A stretch of DNA of 64,000 nucleotides. Origin: JACDAN01 sp963842235 (lineage in GTDB: Bacteria; Actinomycetota; Thermoleophilia; Gaiellales; Gaiellaceae). Positions 43,294 to 51,057 of the stretch are shown in pieces. Both the position numbers and the translations under genes were made by a program. The stretch's first letter is position 1; each line of letters opens with the position of its first letter. Below the pieces are notes generated by a model. That model was given only the letters and a program-made list of their open reading frames with translations, did not search any database and was not told where the DNA came from. The stretch lies in the NCBI GenBank assembly GCA_963842235.1, contig CAWJFT010000001.1:930001-994000 (forward strand). Reading direction: 5' to 3'.

Positions 43294-43551
43294 ATGGGTT
43301 TTCACTGCGTGCAGTGCTGGACGTTTCTTTTCGAGCGCCCTCCAGGCAACCCGGTTTTGTGCGAGGACTGCCGAGAGCGGGCGATTGCGGTCGAGGAACG
43401 CCGGGAGCGGAAGGCGAGGATCGTCGGCCGGCAGCCTCTGATTTGTGAGCACTGCTCGGAGCCGTTCCTGGGAACCAGGCTCGGGCATCGGTTCTGCTCG
43501 ACGTCGTGCAGGATGGCCGCTTGGCGGGCGCGGCAGCGGGTCGCTGCTTAG
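43294..43551 (+). CDS. 85-residue double zinc-ribbon protein
   Basis: Two zinc modules: CVQC with CEDC (residues 5-26) and CEHC with CSTSC (residues 51-72), the second inside CEHCSEPFLGTRLGHRFCST, which resembles the small zinc fingers seen in phage and mobile-element proteins. The rest is basic helix (VEERRERKARIVG). Likely nucleic-acid binding. Ends shortly before an intrinsic terminator, so it is an independent unit next to the integrase gene. Confidence 0.65.
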   Translation: MGFHCVQCWTFLFERPPGNPVLCEDCRERAIAVEERRERKARIVGRQPLICEHCSEPFLGTRLGHRFCSTSCRMAAWRARQRVAA

Positions 43552-43605
43552 CCGCCGACGCGGCTAGGCTCAGGGTGAGTCAGACGGAGCACACCTTTTG
43601 CTCGG

Positions 43606-43632
43606 GGGCGCCCTTCGGGGCGCCCTCTTTTT
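43606..43632 (+). terminator. Intrinsic terminator with TTCG tetraloop
   Basis: GGGCGCCC-TTCG-GGGCGCCC followed by TCTTTTT is a textbook rho-independent terminator, 55 bases after the zinc-ribbon gene and 80 bases before the integrase gene. Confidence 0.9.
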
Positions 43633-43710
43633 CGTCGGCGAGTCGGGGTTAGGCTGGCCGTGTGCTCCGTCTCTCACGGCCGGGGGCGTGAGCCACAGGA
43701 GGCAAGTCCC

Positions 43711-44884
43711 GTGACTGCAGGAAGTATCACCCCGCACGGCGCGGCAACCCGCGTCCCCGTCTTTGAAGGCAAGTACCGCGTCCGTGGCCTCTGGGAACGC
43801 CGGACCCGCGACGGGAAGATCAAGTTCGATTCGCAGTTCCGCCAAGCCGGGCGGATGCGCCGCACGACCCACCCGGACGGCTACACGAAGACGGAGGCGA
43901 TCGCCGCCCACCGGAAGCTCGTCGTCGGCGTCGACTCCGCCAGGTCGAGATCGGCGACCGGACGCTCACCGTGAAGGCGATCGCCGACAGCTTCATCGCC
44001 CGCGAGCGCGGCATCCTCGCCACGAAGTCGCCGAGCACCGTCGACCTGTACGAGACGAGGTTGGTAAAGCACGTGCTCCCGATGATCGGGACACGCAAGG
44101 CAGATGAACTGACCGTGCAGCACATTCGCTCGCTGATCGACAAGCTGACCGCGGCCGGCCACTCCGGCTCGTCGCTGCGAGGTTGCCTGACCGCGTTGAG
44201 CGCCGCCTTCCGCCACGGTGAGCGCGACCTGGGCGCCGTGAGGAGGAACCCGGTTCGTGACCTCGACCGAGGCGACAGGCCCTCGGGCAAGCGCGAGAGC
44301 GAACCGCGCTACCTCTCCGTCATGGAGGTCGACACGCTGCTCTCGAAGATGACGAACGAGATGATGCCGATCGCATCCGCGCTTTTCTACGGTGCGCTTC
44401 GCGTCTCGGAGGCGCTCGCCATCGTCTGGGCCGACGTCGAGTTCGACACCTCCACGCTCATCGTCCGGGGAACGAAGACGAGGCATCGTGGGCGACGATC
44501 CCGCTGCTGCCGGCGCTCGCTACCGAGCTGCGCGCTCACCGCGAGCGACAGGCGAGCAAGAGCTTTGCCCGGATCCGGCCCGACGCGCTCGTCTTTCAGA
44601 CCGTCAACGGCAAGCCGTTACATCGCCGCAACGTCCTCCGCGCCGTCCAGAACGCCGCCGACAAGGCCGGACTAAATGGTGAAGGCCGAGAGCCGGTCGG
44701 ATGCCACGACTTGCGCCACTCCTGCGCCGCGTTCGCGTTCGCACTCAAGATGACACCGGTCGAGGTCGCTCGTCTGCTTCGTCACTCAGACCCGGCGATC
44801 ACGCTCAGCGTCTACGCGGGCCTCGATAATTCGACAGTCGCCAGGCTGGGGGAGAAGCTCGCCGCAGGGTTCCGCTCTGGGTGA
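43711..44884 (+). pseudogene. Tyrosine recombinase/integrase with two frame breaks
   Basis: Three reading-frame pieces together make a full phage-type integrase of about 390 residues. The arm-binding part (VPVFEGKYRVRGLWERRTRD) breaks near 43938; the core-binding part (VKAIADSFIARERGILATKS) and start of the catalytic domain (YGALRVSEALAIVWADV, catalytic Arg) break near 44484; the end holds GCHDLRHSCAAFAFAL, LLRHSDPAITLSVYAGL with His-Arg, His and the Tyr nucleophile. Each break is one missing base. All catalytic residues survive, so decay is recent or the breaks are errors. It sits 730 bases from attR. Confidence 0.85.
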
Positions 44885-45468
44885 CGCGCTCCATCCGAGC
44901 GGGGAAGCACAATCACCGCCGGGTGACCGCGCCGCCCTTGGCCCTCGTCGAGCTCAGCTCCGCCGCTTGGGGGTTCATCGGCGTCGTCGTCGGGGCTGCG
45001 CTCTCGATCGTGAAGGACTTCGTCGTTGAGGGCCGGCGCGCAAAGCGCGAGCGCGAGGCCGAATCGCGGCGTGAAAAGGATGAGGTTCAAATCGCCTGTC
45101 GCTTGGTTGCGGAGGAGCTCGACACGATCACTCTCGATGCGCGGACCCTCTCCGAGCTGCAGAGGACACCGGTTTCTCCCGTCGCAGACGATCCGGAGTT
45201 CCTGCCCACGCGCGAGTGGCACGAGCACAAGCAGGTGCTGGCCCGTGTCCTCGACGATGCAGCGATCTGGTCGAGCCTCGCGGCCATCTACCACGACGCT
45301 GCGTCGCTAAGGGCGAGAGCAACCTCCGAGGGCCCAAATAGTCCCCTTCCGAAGGACTATCTACCACGGTTGGACGATCTGGCCGACACTGCCAATTACC
45401 TCTCCGGAGTCCTACTCGAAGCAGCGGTGGCGGACGAGAAGTCCACTCAAGCCGCTGTGTCGGGCTAG
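44881..45468 (+). CDS. Membrane-anchored coiled-coil protein of unknown function
   Basis: A 195-residue protein from GTG 44881, overlapping the integrase stop by four bases. One membrane helix (AAWGFIGVVVGAALSIVKDF) is followed by a charged coiled coil (RRAKREREAESRREKDEVQ) and a helical domain. Similar small anchored proteins are common cargo or immunity genes near integrases; no specific role can be claimed. Confidence 0.6.
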   Translation: MTRSIRAGKHNHRRVTAPPLALVELSSAAWGFIGVVVGAALSIVKDFVVEGRRAKREREAESRREKDEVQIACRLVAEELDTITLDARTLSELQRTPVSPVADDPEFLPTREWHEHKQVLARVLDDAAIWSSLAAIYHDAASLRARATSEGPNSPLPKDYLPRLDDLADTANYLSGVLLEAAVADEKSTQAAVSG

Positions 45469-45495
45469 GAGGACAGCAGCTCAAGGGTCCGTTCC

Positions 45496-45515
45496 GTGGC
45501 TGCACGGTGGCTGCA
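45496..45515 (+). repeat. Right pair of GTGGCTGCA repeats
   Basis: GTGGCTGCA at 45496-45504 and 45507-45515, about 100 bases inside the right attachment copy, mirrors the pair at 33878-33907 beside the left one. 45516-45610 holds no gene. Confidence 0.55.
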
Positions 45516-45610
45516 GCCACACGGAACTCATGGGGTATGAGGGGGAAACGACGGCTCGTAAACCCGTATGGTTGAGCCCTTCTTCCCCAAGGCTGCCACA
45601 GTGCGCGTCC

Positions 45611-45653
45611 CTGGGGGACTGAGAGGTCCCGAGTTCGAATCTCGGCGCCCCGA
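45611..45653 (+). other. attR: second copy of the tRNA-Pro 3' part
   Basis: CTGGGGGACTGAGAGGTCCC and GAGTTCGAATCTCGGCGCCC repeat the end of tRNA-Pro with one extra G and one A-to-G change. There is no 5' half, so it is not a tRNA. With the left copy it bounds an 11.8-kb segment. 45654-45880 contains nothing I can identify. Confidence 0.75.
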
Positions 45654-45880
45654 CTCGAACATAGGCGACGACGGTGCCCAATAGGTGCCTAAACGTCCGC
45701 CTCGGCCTCTTTTAGCTGCACATGGATTGCGGCCCGCATCAGTCAGGAAGCGCTGCCGCTGGCCGGAACACAACGCCTCTAGGTACTTGTTCGGCAGCTT
45801 CCAGGCATGTGAGACTCGGCTGACAGCACTCTTGAGTGGGCCAGTGAAGGCCCCCGAGAGCCTCGCCTAAAATCCGGTCT

Positions 45881-46423
45881 GTGATTCCCGAAGCACCCTT
45901 CGAATCGACGGATACAGGGTTGGTTCAAGCAGGGCACGGCTGGTTCGTCGTAAGCGCACGAGACGCGCGCTGGCGGTACGCGGAAGGCCGTGGAGCAATC
46001 TGCCCATTCGGGGATGAAGCGGAGTTCCCCCAGGTCGGCGTGAACCTGTACGTGCTCGCGAAAGGCGAAGCAATGGGCATGTACCACTGGGAAGCCGACC
46101 AGGAAGACTTCCTTGTGCTCTCTGGCGAGGGCCTACTGCTGGTCGAGGGCCAGGAGCGGCCCCTGCGGAAGTGGGATCTCGTGCACTGCCCTCCACAGAC
46201 AAAGCACATCATCCTCGGCGCAGGTAACGGGCCGTGCGTTGTTCTAGCGATCGGCGCTCGTGAACATCAGGCGGGCGCAGACTGGGGCGGCTACCCCGTC
46301 GAGGAGATCGCGACCCGGCACTCCGTTGGAGTCGCTGAGGAGACGACGGATGCACAGAAGGCATACGCCGGACTCGCGCATCGCCGCCCAACGCATGCTC
46401 GCGACGAGTGGCTGAGCACATAA
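45881..46423 (+). CDS. Cupin domain protein, paralog of the 7.3-kb gene
   Basis: A 180-residue cupin with the same plan and many identical stretches as the protein at 7314-7853: GWFVVSARDARW against GWFVVNVRDAEW, GMYHWEADQEDFLVLSGEG, HCPPQTKHIILGAGNGPC, and a tail with TTDAQKAYAGL. The metal-ligand His and Glu are kept. It is outside the tRNA-Pro element proper, between attR and the next tRNA fragment. Function unknown. Confidence 0.82.
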   Translation: MIPEAPFESTDTGLVQAGHGWFVVSARDARWRYAEGRGAICPFGDEAEFPQVGVNLYVLAKGEAMGMYHWEADQEDFLVLSGEGLLLVEGQERPLRKWDLVHCPPQTKHIILGAGNGPCVVLAIGAREHQAGADWGGYPVEEIATRHSVGVAEETTDAQKAYAGLAHRRPTHARDEWLST

Positions 46424-46504
46424 CTCCCTCCGGTCGCATGCGCCAGTGTTCGGGAATGACCTCTGACGAGGGTCATCCGATCGGCCGTCTATCTATATTG
46501 GCTC

Positions 46505-46657
46505 ATGCCCCGCCACGTTCGCTGGCACAGGGTCCGTGTCGGGTTAGTGGTCGCGCTGATCATCATCTTCGCCGGCGTGGTGATCGACTCGCTCTTGACG
46601 AACGTCGCGGTACTCGGCGATCTTGGTGTACTCCATCTGGGTCCTGGGGGTATTTAG
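46505..46657 (+). CDS. 50-residue membrane peptide
   Basis: ATG 46505 reads MPRHVRWHRVRVGLVVALII, IFAGVVIDSLLTNVAVLGDL and GVLHLGPGGI: a basic start and one or two hydrophobic helices. A possible ribosome-binding site is weak. No family recognised; listed because hydrophobic pattern and frame are coherent. Confidence 0.4.
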   Translation: MPRHVRWHRVRVGLVVALIIIFAGVVIDSLLTNVAVLGDLGVLHLGPGGI

Positions 46658-46702
46658 ATTGCGGTGGAGGCGCATCCGGCCCGCTCGCCAAGCCGCGATA
46701 GG

Positions 46703-46854
46703 CTGAGTCCGGCCGTCCGGTCCCGGATAGGAGGGACTGGATGAGACACCTTCGAGCTCGGCGGCTCGACGGGACAGTGGCACCGACTTGCACAAGCTCG
46801 CGCGCCGACGCGCCTGGGAGACTAGAGGTCCCCGCTTCAAATCGGGCGTCCCGA
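46703..46854 (+). pseudogene. Altered copy of the 34.0-kb leader joined to a degraded tRNA-Pro 3' end
   Basis: 46703-46790 aligns with 33959-34045: CCGTCCGGTCCCGGATAGGA, GGGACTGGATGAG and CGACGGGACAGTGGCACCGA against the leader and first codons of the amber ORF, but with indels that abolish its frame. About 20 bases later CCTGGGAGACTAGAGGTCCC and CGCTTCAAATCGGGCGTCCC (46813-46854) are a mutated tRNA-Pro end. It reads as a fossil element boundary. Confidence 0.6.
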
Positions 46855-46999
46855 CTTAATCCGCTCAGTGCGGTGACCGAGGCGCAACCGCGGAAGGGTG
46901 CGTGGACGAGACGCCCAGGGTGAGATGAGCGGGGTGTGAGCGGCGCGTGATTGGCCCCCCAGACACTTGAGGCTCGACACACGGGGAGGAGAATTTCTT

Positions 47000-48139
47000 G
47001 TGACGAGCCTCATGATTCAGCTCCTGCGGCGCTTGGGCAGACCCGCGTCGGTCCGCGCCTTCTGCTTTGCCGTGCTTCTCGCTTGCGTAGGCGTCGCGCT
47101 CGCAATCATGTCGATTGATTTCGTCGCTGCCGCGGCGTCTGGCGCAGCGCCTAAGTACGTGCGAAAGACCAGCGGGCCAGTGCTCTCACTCGCTGCCGAC
47201 GGCGACCGCGCCGCTTTCATCGTCGAAGGTCGGGTCAAGGAATGCTGGAGCGTCATGGTCTGGCAGCCGAATCGCCGCCGGATCCACCGACTGCAATCTG
47301 CGGCGGCATGCGAGTCCAATGACAGGCCCAACCGTCGTGGCCTGCCAACCGTCGCGCTCGCCGGAACGCGGGCGGCTTGGCACTGGATTTCGGGCGGAAA
47401 CACCCTCGAGACGATCATCTCTTCGGCCACGCTTGCGCGTCCGAAACCGGTCTGGCTGGCATACGGTGCTGCCGACGAAGGCGTCGCGGGCTCCTTGGTC
47501 GGTCGACCAGCCGGCGACGGTTCGATTCTCGCCTTCACCTCGGAGGTGCGCTGCCATCCCGACTACGAGGGCTTTATCTGCCCGCCGAGTCGGAAACCAG
47601 GCGACATCACCGAGGCGACTGTATGGCGTGTCGGAGGCAACGGCCGCTGTTCGAGCCCTGTGTCCAGTGGTCCGGTCAGATGCTCAGTCGTCGCGCAAGC
47701 GGACAGCGAGCTAAGCGTCCTTGCCGTCGACGCCGGGCGTATCGCGGTGCGGACGGAGACGGGGCTGAGGTTGTTCACGGCTGCAGGCCGCGTGCTCCGC
47801 GACATCGACGTCAAGCCGCAAGCAGCGGCGCTGTCGGGACATCGGCTCGCAGTGCGGACGGCGAGCGCAGTCGAGGTCTATGACACTGAGAACGGCGACC
47901 GGCTCGACCGGCTCTCGGTTCCCAAGGCCGTGAGGCTCGAGGATCTCGACGGCGACATCCTCGTCACGGCCTCGGGCGGGGCGGTGACCCTGCGGGGTCT
48001 CGGCGACGGCTCGACGACCAGAATCGGCGCGGGGAGAACCGGGCTCGCAGAACTTGAGCGGCCGGGTCTTTTTGTCGCCAGCGCCCGCCGCGTGACATTC
48101 ATCCCGATGCGCGAAGTACTGCGGCGGCTCAGCGGCTAG
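47000..48139 (+). CDS. Membrane-anchored beta-propeller-like protein
   Basis: A 379-residue protein from GTG 47000 (GGGGAGGAG upstream). A basic start and one hydrophobic segment (FCFAVLLACVGVALAIMSID) anchor or export it; the rest is repeats of short beta strands such as VLSLAADGDRAAFIVEG, VLAVDAGRIAVRTETG and AALSGHRLAVRTASAVEVY, as in WD40/PQQ-like propellers. Four or more Cys in the middle may form disulfides outside the cell. Function unknown. Confidence 0.65.
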   Translation: MTSLMIQLLRRLGRPASVRAFCFAVLLACVGVALAIMSIDFVAAAASGAAPKYVRKTSGPVLSLAADGDRAAFIVEGRVKECWSVMVWQPNRRRIHRLQSAAACESNDRPNRRGLPTVALAGTRAAWHWISGGNTLETIISSATLARPKPVWLAYGAADEGVAGSLVGRPAGDGSILAFTSEVRCHPDYEGFICPPSRKPGDITEATVWRVGGNGRCSSPVSSGPVRCSVVAQADSELSVLAVDAGRIAVRTETGLRLFTAAGRVLRDIDVKPQAAALSGHRLAVRTASAVEVYDTENGDRLDRLSVPKAVRLEDLDGDILVTASGGAVTLRGLGDGSTTRIGAGRTGLAELERPGLFVASARRVTFIPMREVLRRLSG

Positions 48140-48312
48140 AGGCGTTTGCGGATCGGCGGGTACGCCGTCCTTGCCCTCACGCCTGAAAACGCCATCCGGT
48201 CCTTGCCTCCTCTCGGCGCGACCAAACGGCGTTTCGAGCATACCGCGTGGCCCATTCCTGGCCCAACCGTCCGAGAACGCGCTCGTGGAGCGAACCACAT
48301 AGGCTTGGCCTG

Positions 48313-49032
48313 ATGACGGAGGGCGGCGAGCAACGTCCGACCTCGAACACGGCCGCGAACGCAGCTCGGCCGCGATCGAACTGGACCGTAAGTCGCGTGA
48401 TCGGGATCGTCTTCGCCAGCATCGGCGGGCTGATCGGCCTGGCACTGCTGGTCGGGGGCATCGCGGTGCTGGCCGCCTTCGCCTTCGGCCGCGACGATGA
48501 CGGCTACTTCAACTCGAATCGCCACCGGCTCGAAAGCACCACCTACGCGATCACCTCGGGCGACATAGACCTCGGCGTCGACGAGGTCGACTGGGCCCCG
48601 AACAAGATCCTCGGCAACCTCCGAGTCCAGGTCGACGGCGAGAAACCTGTGTTCGTCGGCATCGGGTCTGACGACGACGTCGATCGCTACCTCGGTGACG
48701 TCGCTCACGACGAGCTGACCGGTTTCGACGGCGACGACCCCGAGTTCGACACCCACGAAGGCAGAGCACCACCGACGCCACCGGGCGATCAGGACTTCTG
48801 GGTCGCCGAGTCCGAGGGCTCCGGCGAGCAGGCGCTCACGTGGGATGCCGAGTCCGGTCGCTGGACCGCGGTCGTGATGAATGCCGACGCAGCCCGGAGC
48901 ATCGACGTCGAGGCGGATGTCGGGGTCAAGCTGGGCTGGGCGATCTGGGCCGGCCTAGGGATGTTCGTGGTCGGTCTGCTGATGACCGCCGGCGCGGTGA
49001 TCGTGATCCTGCTTGTCGGCCGGCGCGCGTGA
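48313..49032 (+). CDS. Two-span membrane protein with extracellular domain
   Basis: A 239-residue protein from ATG 48313: a Thr/Asn/Arg-rich start, span one (IGIVFASIGGLIGLALLVGG), an external acidic beta domain of about 130 residues (ITSGDIDLGVDEVDWAPNKI), and span two near the end (GLGMFVVGLLMTAGAVIVIL). This arrangement recurs in actinobacterial envelope proteins of unknown function. 49033-49359 (about 330 bases) contains nothing I can support. Confidence 0.65.
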   Translation: MTEGGEQRPTSNTAANAARPRSNWTVSRVIGIVFASIGGLIGLALLVGGIAVLAAFAFGRDDDGYFNSNRHRLESTTYAITSGDIDLGVDEVDWAPNKILGNLRVQVDGEKPVFVGIGSDDDVDRYLGDVAHDELTGFDGDDPEFDTHEGRAPPTPPGDQDFWVAESEGSGEQALTWDAESGRWTAVVMNADAARSIDVEADVGVKLGWAIWAGLGMFVVGLLMTAGAVIVILLVGRRA

Positions 49033-49359
49033 CGGCGGAACGACCGATCTATGTAAGCGGCGCCCGCTAGCCGGCCGAGTTTCGACGGAGGGCCGCAGGT
49101 CTCTAAGGATGCTCTCGAAGACGGCTGGCCCCACACTCGAAGTCCGTTCGCCTGAAAGCTCTTCGCCTCGAGCGCATTTGCGCGTCGGTGTGTTACGGGC
49201 TTGGGCCGAACCTCTGGCGCAGGGCCAGTCCAGACATCTTACGCCTATCGAGGCGTGAGAGGGGTTAAGCCTGCTTAGCTGATCCGCAGCCAGGCCAAGC
49301 ACCTTGCACATACGGGTCAGCTGGCCCTAGAGTCGGCACGCTCCCAACGAAAGGATCAC

Positions 49360-49446
49360 GTGCCGACCTGGCTTTGGATCGTCATCATCGTCATTGTTGT
49401 CGTAGTCGTCCTTGCCTACTTTGGCCGCGGACGCATGGCTCGGTAG
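49360..49446 (+). CDS. 28-residue hydrophobic peptide
   Basis: GTG 49360 with AAAGGA upstream reads MPTWLWIVIIVIVVVVVLAY then FGRGRMAR: a single Ile/Val helix with a basic C-terminal tail. It is too short to prove, but the composition and the ribosome-binding site suggest a real membrane peptide, like toxin-type or regulatory small proteins. Confidence 0.45.
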   Translation: MPTWLWIVIIVIVVVVVLAYFGRGRMAR

Positions 49447-49507
49447 CCAACGCCCGCCGTCTAGCTTGGTTCGCTAGTCGTCCAGCGATAAGCGTCACGT
49501 GCCAGCA

Positions 49508-49547
49508 GGCGCGCTAGAGGTCCCCGGCTCAAATCCGGGCGCCCGGA
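49508..49547 (+). pseudogene. tRNA-Pro 3' fragment without anticodon stem-loop
   Basis: GGCGCGCTAGAGGTCCCCGG and CTCAAATCCGGGCGCCCGGA keep the T arm (CCCGG-CTCAAAT-CCGGG) and acceptor strand. Compared with the intact gene, GCGCGCTAG joins directly to AGGTCC: the bases between the two CTAG halves of the anticodon stem are gone. No matching 5' acceptor strand is visible. Confidence 0.6.
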
Positions 49548-49574
49548 CTGGAACGCTGCCATATCCGCGCGTTT

Positions 49575-49946
49575 TCAGGTGACTTTGAACGTCCCGGTGA
49601 CAGTGGGATGGACGGTGCAGTAAAACCTGTATTTCCCCGTCTTGAGCGTCAGCGTCACTGTCTTCGTGCCGACGAAGCTAGTGCCGGTGATCGTCTTGTT
49701 CTTGGCCCCAGGGCCGTTGAGCGTGAAGTTGTGGATGCTCGACTTGTCGCCGACGACGAAGGTGTACTTCCCATGCTTCAGCGTCGTAACCTTCTTGCCC
49801 TTCGCGTTCTTGAGCGAGATCGTGTAGCCGGGGCCGATGGTGCCGCGCAGCTTCGGTACGGCCGTCGTGGTCGCCGTCGTCCCCGTCGCAATCCCGACGG
49901 CCACCAGCGCAGCCGCAGATACAAGAGCAACTAGGCGAAAGCGCAT
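49575..49946 (-). CDS. Secreted cupredoxin-like protein
   Basis: A 123-residue protein from ATG 49946 with a signal peptide (RLVALVSAAALVAVGIATG) and a blue-copper-type domain. SSIHNFTLNGPG supplies a His and YRFYCTVHPTVTG the Cys and second His of a type 1 site; the Met position is Thr or missing, as in stellacyanin-like proteins. GGAAGGAGG precedes the start. Likely an electron carrier or copper-binding surface protein. 49947-50212 holds no supported gene. Confidence 0.75.
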   Translation of the reverse strand: MRFRLVALVSAAALVAVGIATGTTATTTAVPKLRGTIGPGYTISLKNAKGKKVTTLKHGKYTFVVGDKSSIHNFTLNGPGAKNKTITGTSFVGTKTVTLTLKTGKYRFYCTVHPTVTGTFKVT

Positions 49947-50212
49947 GTCGCGCCTCCTTCCGTTTCGAGGACTTCCTGCAAGCATAAGCGGTCACAGCCG
50001 GGCGGCTAGAAGCGCACGCGCGTCCGCCCGAGTGCCGTCGCGCACGTGTCATGCGGCTGCGGGCCGACGCGCGGGATCGCGGCGTGGAGGAGCTCGCGCA
50101 GTTGCCCTCGCTTGTCGGTACTGCACCAACTCTGCTCATCGTGCTACGGACCGATGTGGGACCGGTTGACCGGCGCGTCCGACAAAGCGCACCGCCGAGG
50201 AAAGGAGTAGCC

Positions 50213-51055
50213 ATGGAGAGGGGACCATGGAATTCGCGCCGATTGGTGCGCGCCACAACCCTTACATGCACGATTGCAGTTCTCACGCTCGCATTCGTGC
50301 CGGCCGCATCGGAGAGCAACACGCAGAACCGGTTGTTTGCGTTTGTCGTGCCGACGAACCGCGGGCCGCTTCCGGCTTGTTCACCAGGAAGCTGCACGCT
50401 CGCGAACAGCGTCAATCACTTCGTCTACGTCGTGAACGCGAATGGACTCACCCATCCATCAATAGGAGTGGGGAGGACGAGGCCTGATGTACCGAACGCG
50501 TTCGTTGTCAGCAGCGTCGATTCGAGGATCTTCGTCGACGGCGTGGACACGTTTGACTCCACCCTGACCCCGCCGCCAGACGCTGGAGATTTCTTTTTCT
50601 GGTCGGGCCATTGGCCATCAACAGTGAGTTGCGCTGGGCTCCCGCCCTGCGGCCTCGTCGGCAGTCCCGCGATCCTCCCCGGGGAGAACACAGCGGCTGT
50701 TTACACAGGCTGGATCCATGCCGTCGGGGAGCCCAACGGGAAGTACGTCTTCAGGTACACGGTGCACGGGACGCTGAACGGCACACCTGTCGACCTGACG
50801 GCGATCGCCACCGATCGTGATGACCGACTAGTCCCGAACAGTGGAAAAGTGAGCCCGGCGCGACGTTCCCGACGTCGGGCTCACGAAGCGGGGAGCAGGA
50901 ATCGAACCCGCACCTGCGGCAGGGTATGCCGCCGTCCTAGCCGTTTGGACTACCCCCGCGGTCTCCTGGTAGTACGAGACGCGCGTAGCGGCGGTTTGTT
51001 GAGGCTGCGTTATCTGCAGTTGAGCGAGGGGGGTGCACTTCCCTACACTCGTTAA
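50213..51055 (+). CDS. Secreted protein of unknown function, reading into the tRNA gene
   Basis: ATG 50213 with GAGGAAAGGAG upstream starts a signal peptide (TLTCTIAVLTLAFVPAASES) and a beta-rich exported domain with Cys in LPACSPGSCTLAN and VSCAGLPPCG. The domain looks complete near 50820 (LTAIATDRDD), where TGATGA stands one frame away. As sequenced the frame continues through the antisense of the tRNA gene to 51055, which is surely not native; a small indel near 50800-50818 is likely. Confidence 0.55.
   Translation: MERGPWNSRRLVRATTLTCTIAVLTLAFVPAASESNTQNRLFAFVVPTNRGPLPACSPGSCTLANSVNHFVYVVNANGLTHPSIGVGRTRPDVPNAFVVSSVDSRIFVDGVDTFDSTLTPPPDAGDFFFWSGHWPSTVSCAGLPPCGLVGSPAILPGENTAAVYTGWIHAVGEPNGKYVFRYTVHGTLNGTPVDLTAIATDRDDRLVPNSGKVSPARRSRRRAHEAGSRNRTRTCGRVCRRPSRLDYPRGLLVVRDARSGGLLRLRYLQLSEGGALPYTR
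50849..50884 (-). terminator. Intrinsic terminator of the tRNA-Gly-like gene
   Basis: GTGAGCCCGGCG at 50849-50860 pairs with CGTCGGGCTCAC at 50873-50884 (one mismatch). On the minus strand it begins right after the tRNA 3' end and is followed by CTTTTCC, as expected for a tRNA terminator. Confidence 0.75.
50887..50959 (-). tRNA. tRNA-Gly-like gene, anticodon reads ACC
   Basis: Reverse strand folds as GCGGGGG/TCCCCGC acceptor (one G-T), TA, D arm GTCC/GGAC, anticodon stem GCGGC/GCCGC with loop ATACCCT, T arm GCGGG-TTCGATT-CCTGC, discriminator T. G1-C72, C2-G71, U73, C35 and C36 are all glycine identity elements. With U33 in place the anticodon is ACC, which is rare in bacteria; Gly tRNAs normally read GCC, CCC or TCC. 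Either a real oddity or a mutated copy. Confidence 0.75.
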
Positions 51056-51057
51056 GC

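Noticed and set aside
45481..45773. Minus-strand ORFs reading GAPRFELGTSQSP
   Set aside because: This peptide is the well-known artefact of translating the reverse strand of a tRNA 3' end; it comes from the attR copy, not from a gene.
46741..46854. A second functional tRNA-Pro
   Set aside because: The T arm and part of the acceptor pair, but the D arm does not fold and the 5' acceptor strand would be far too distant and mismatched.
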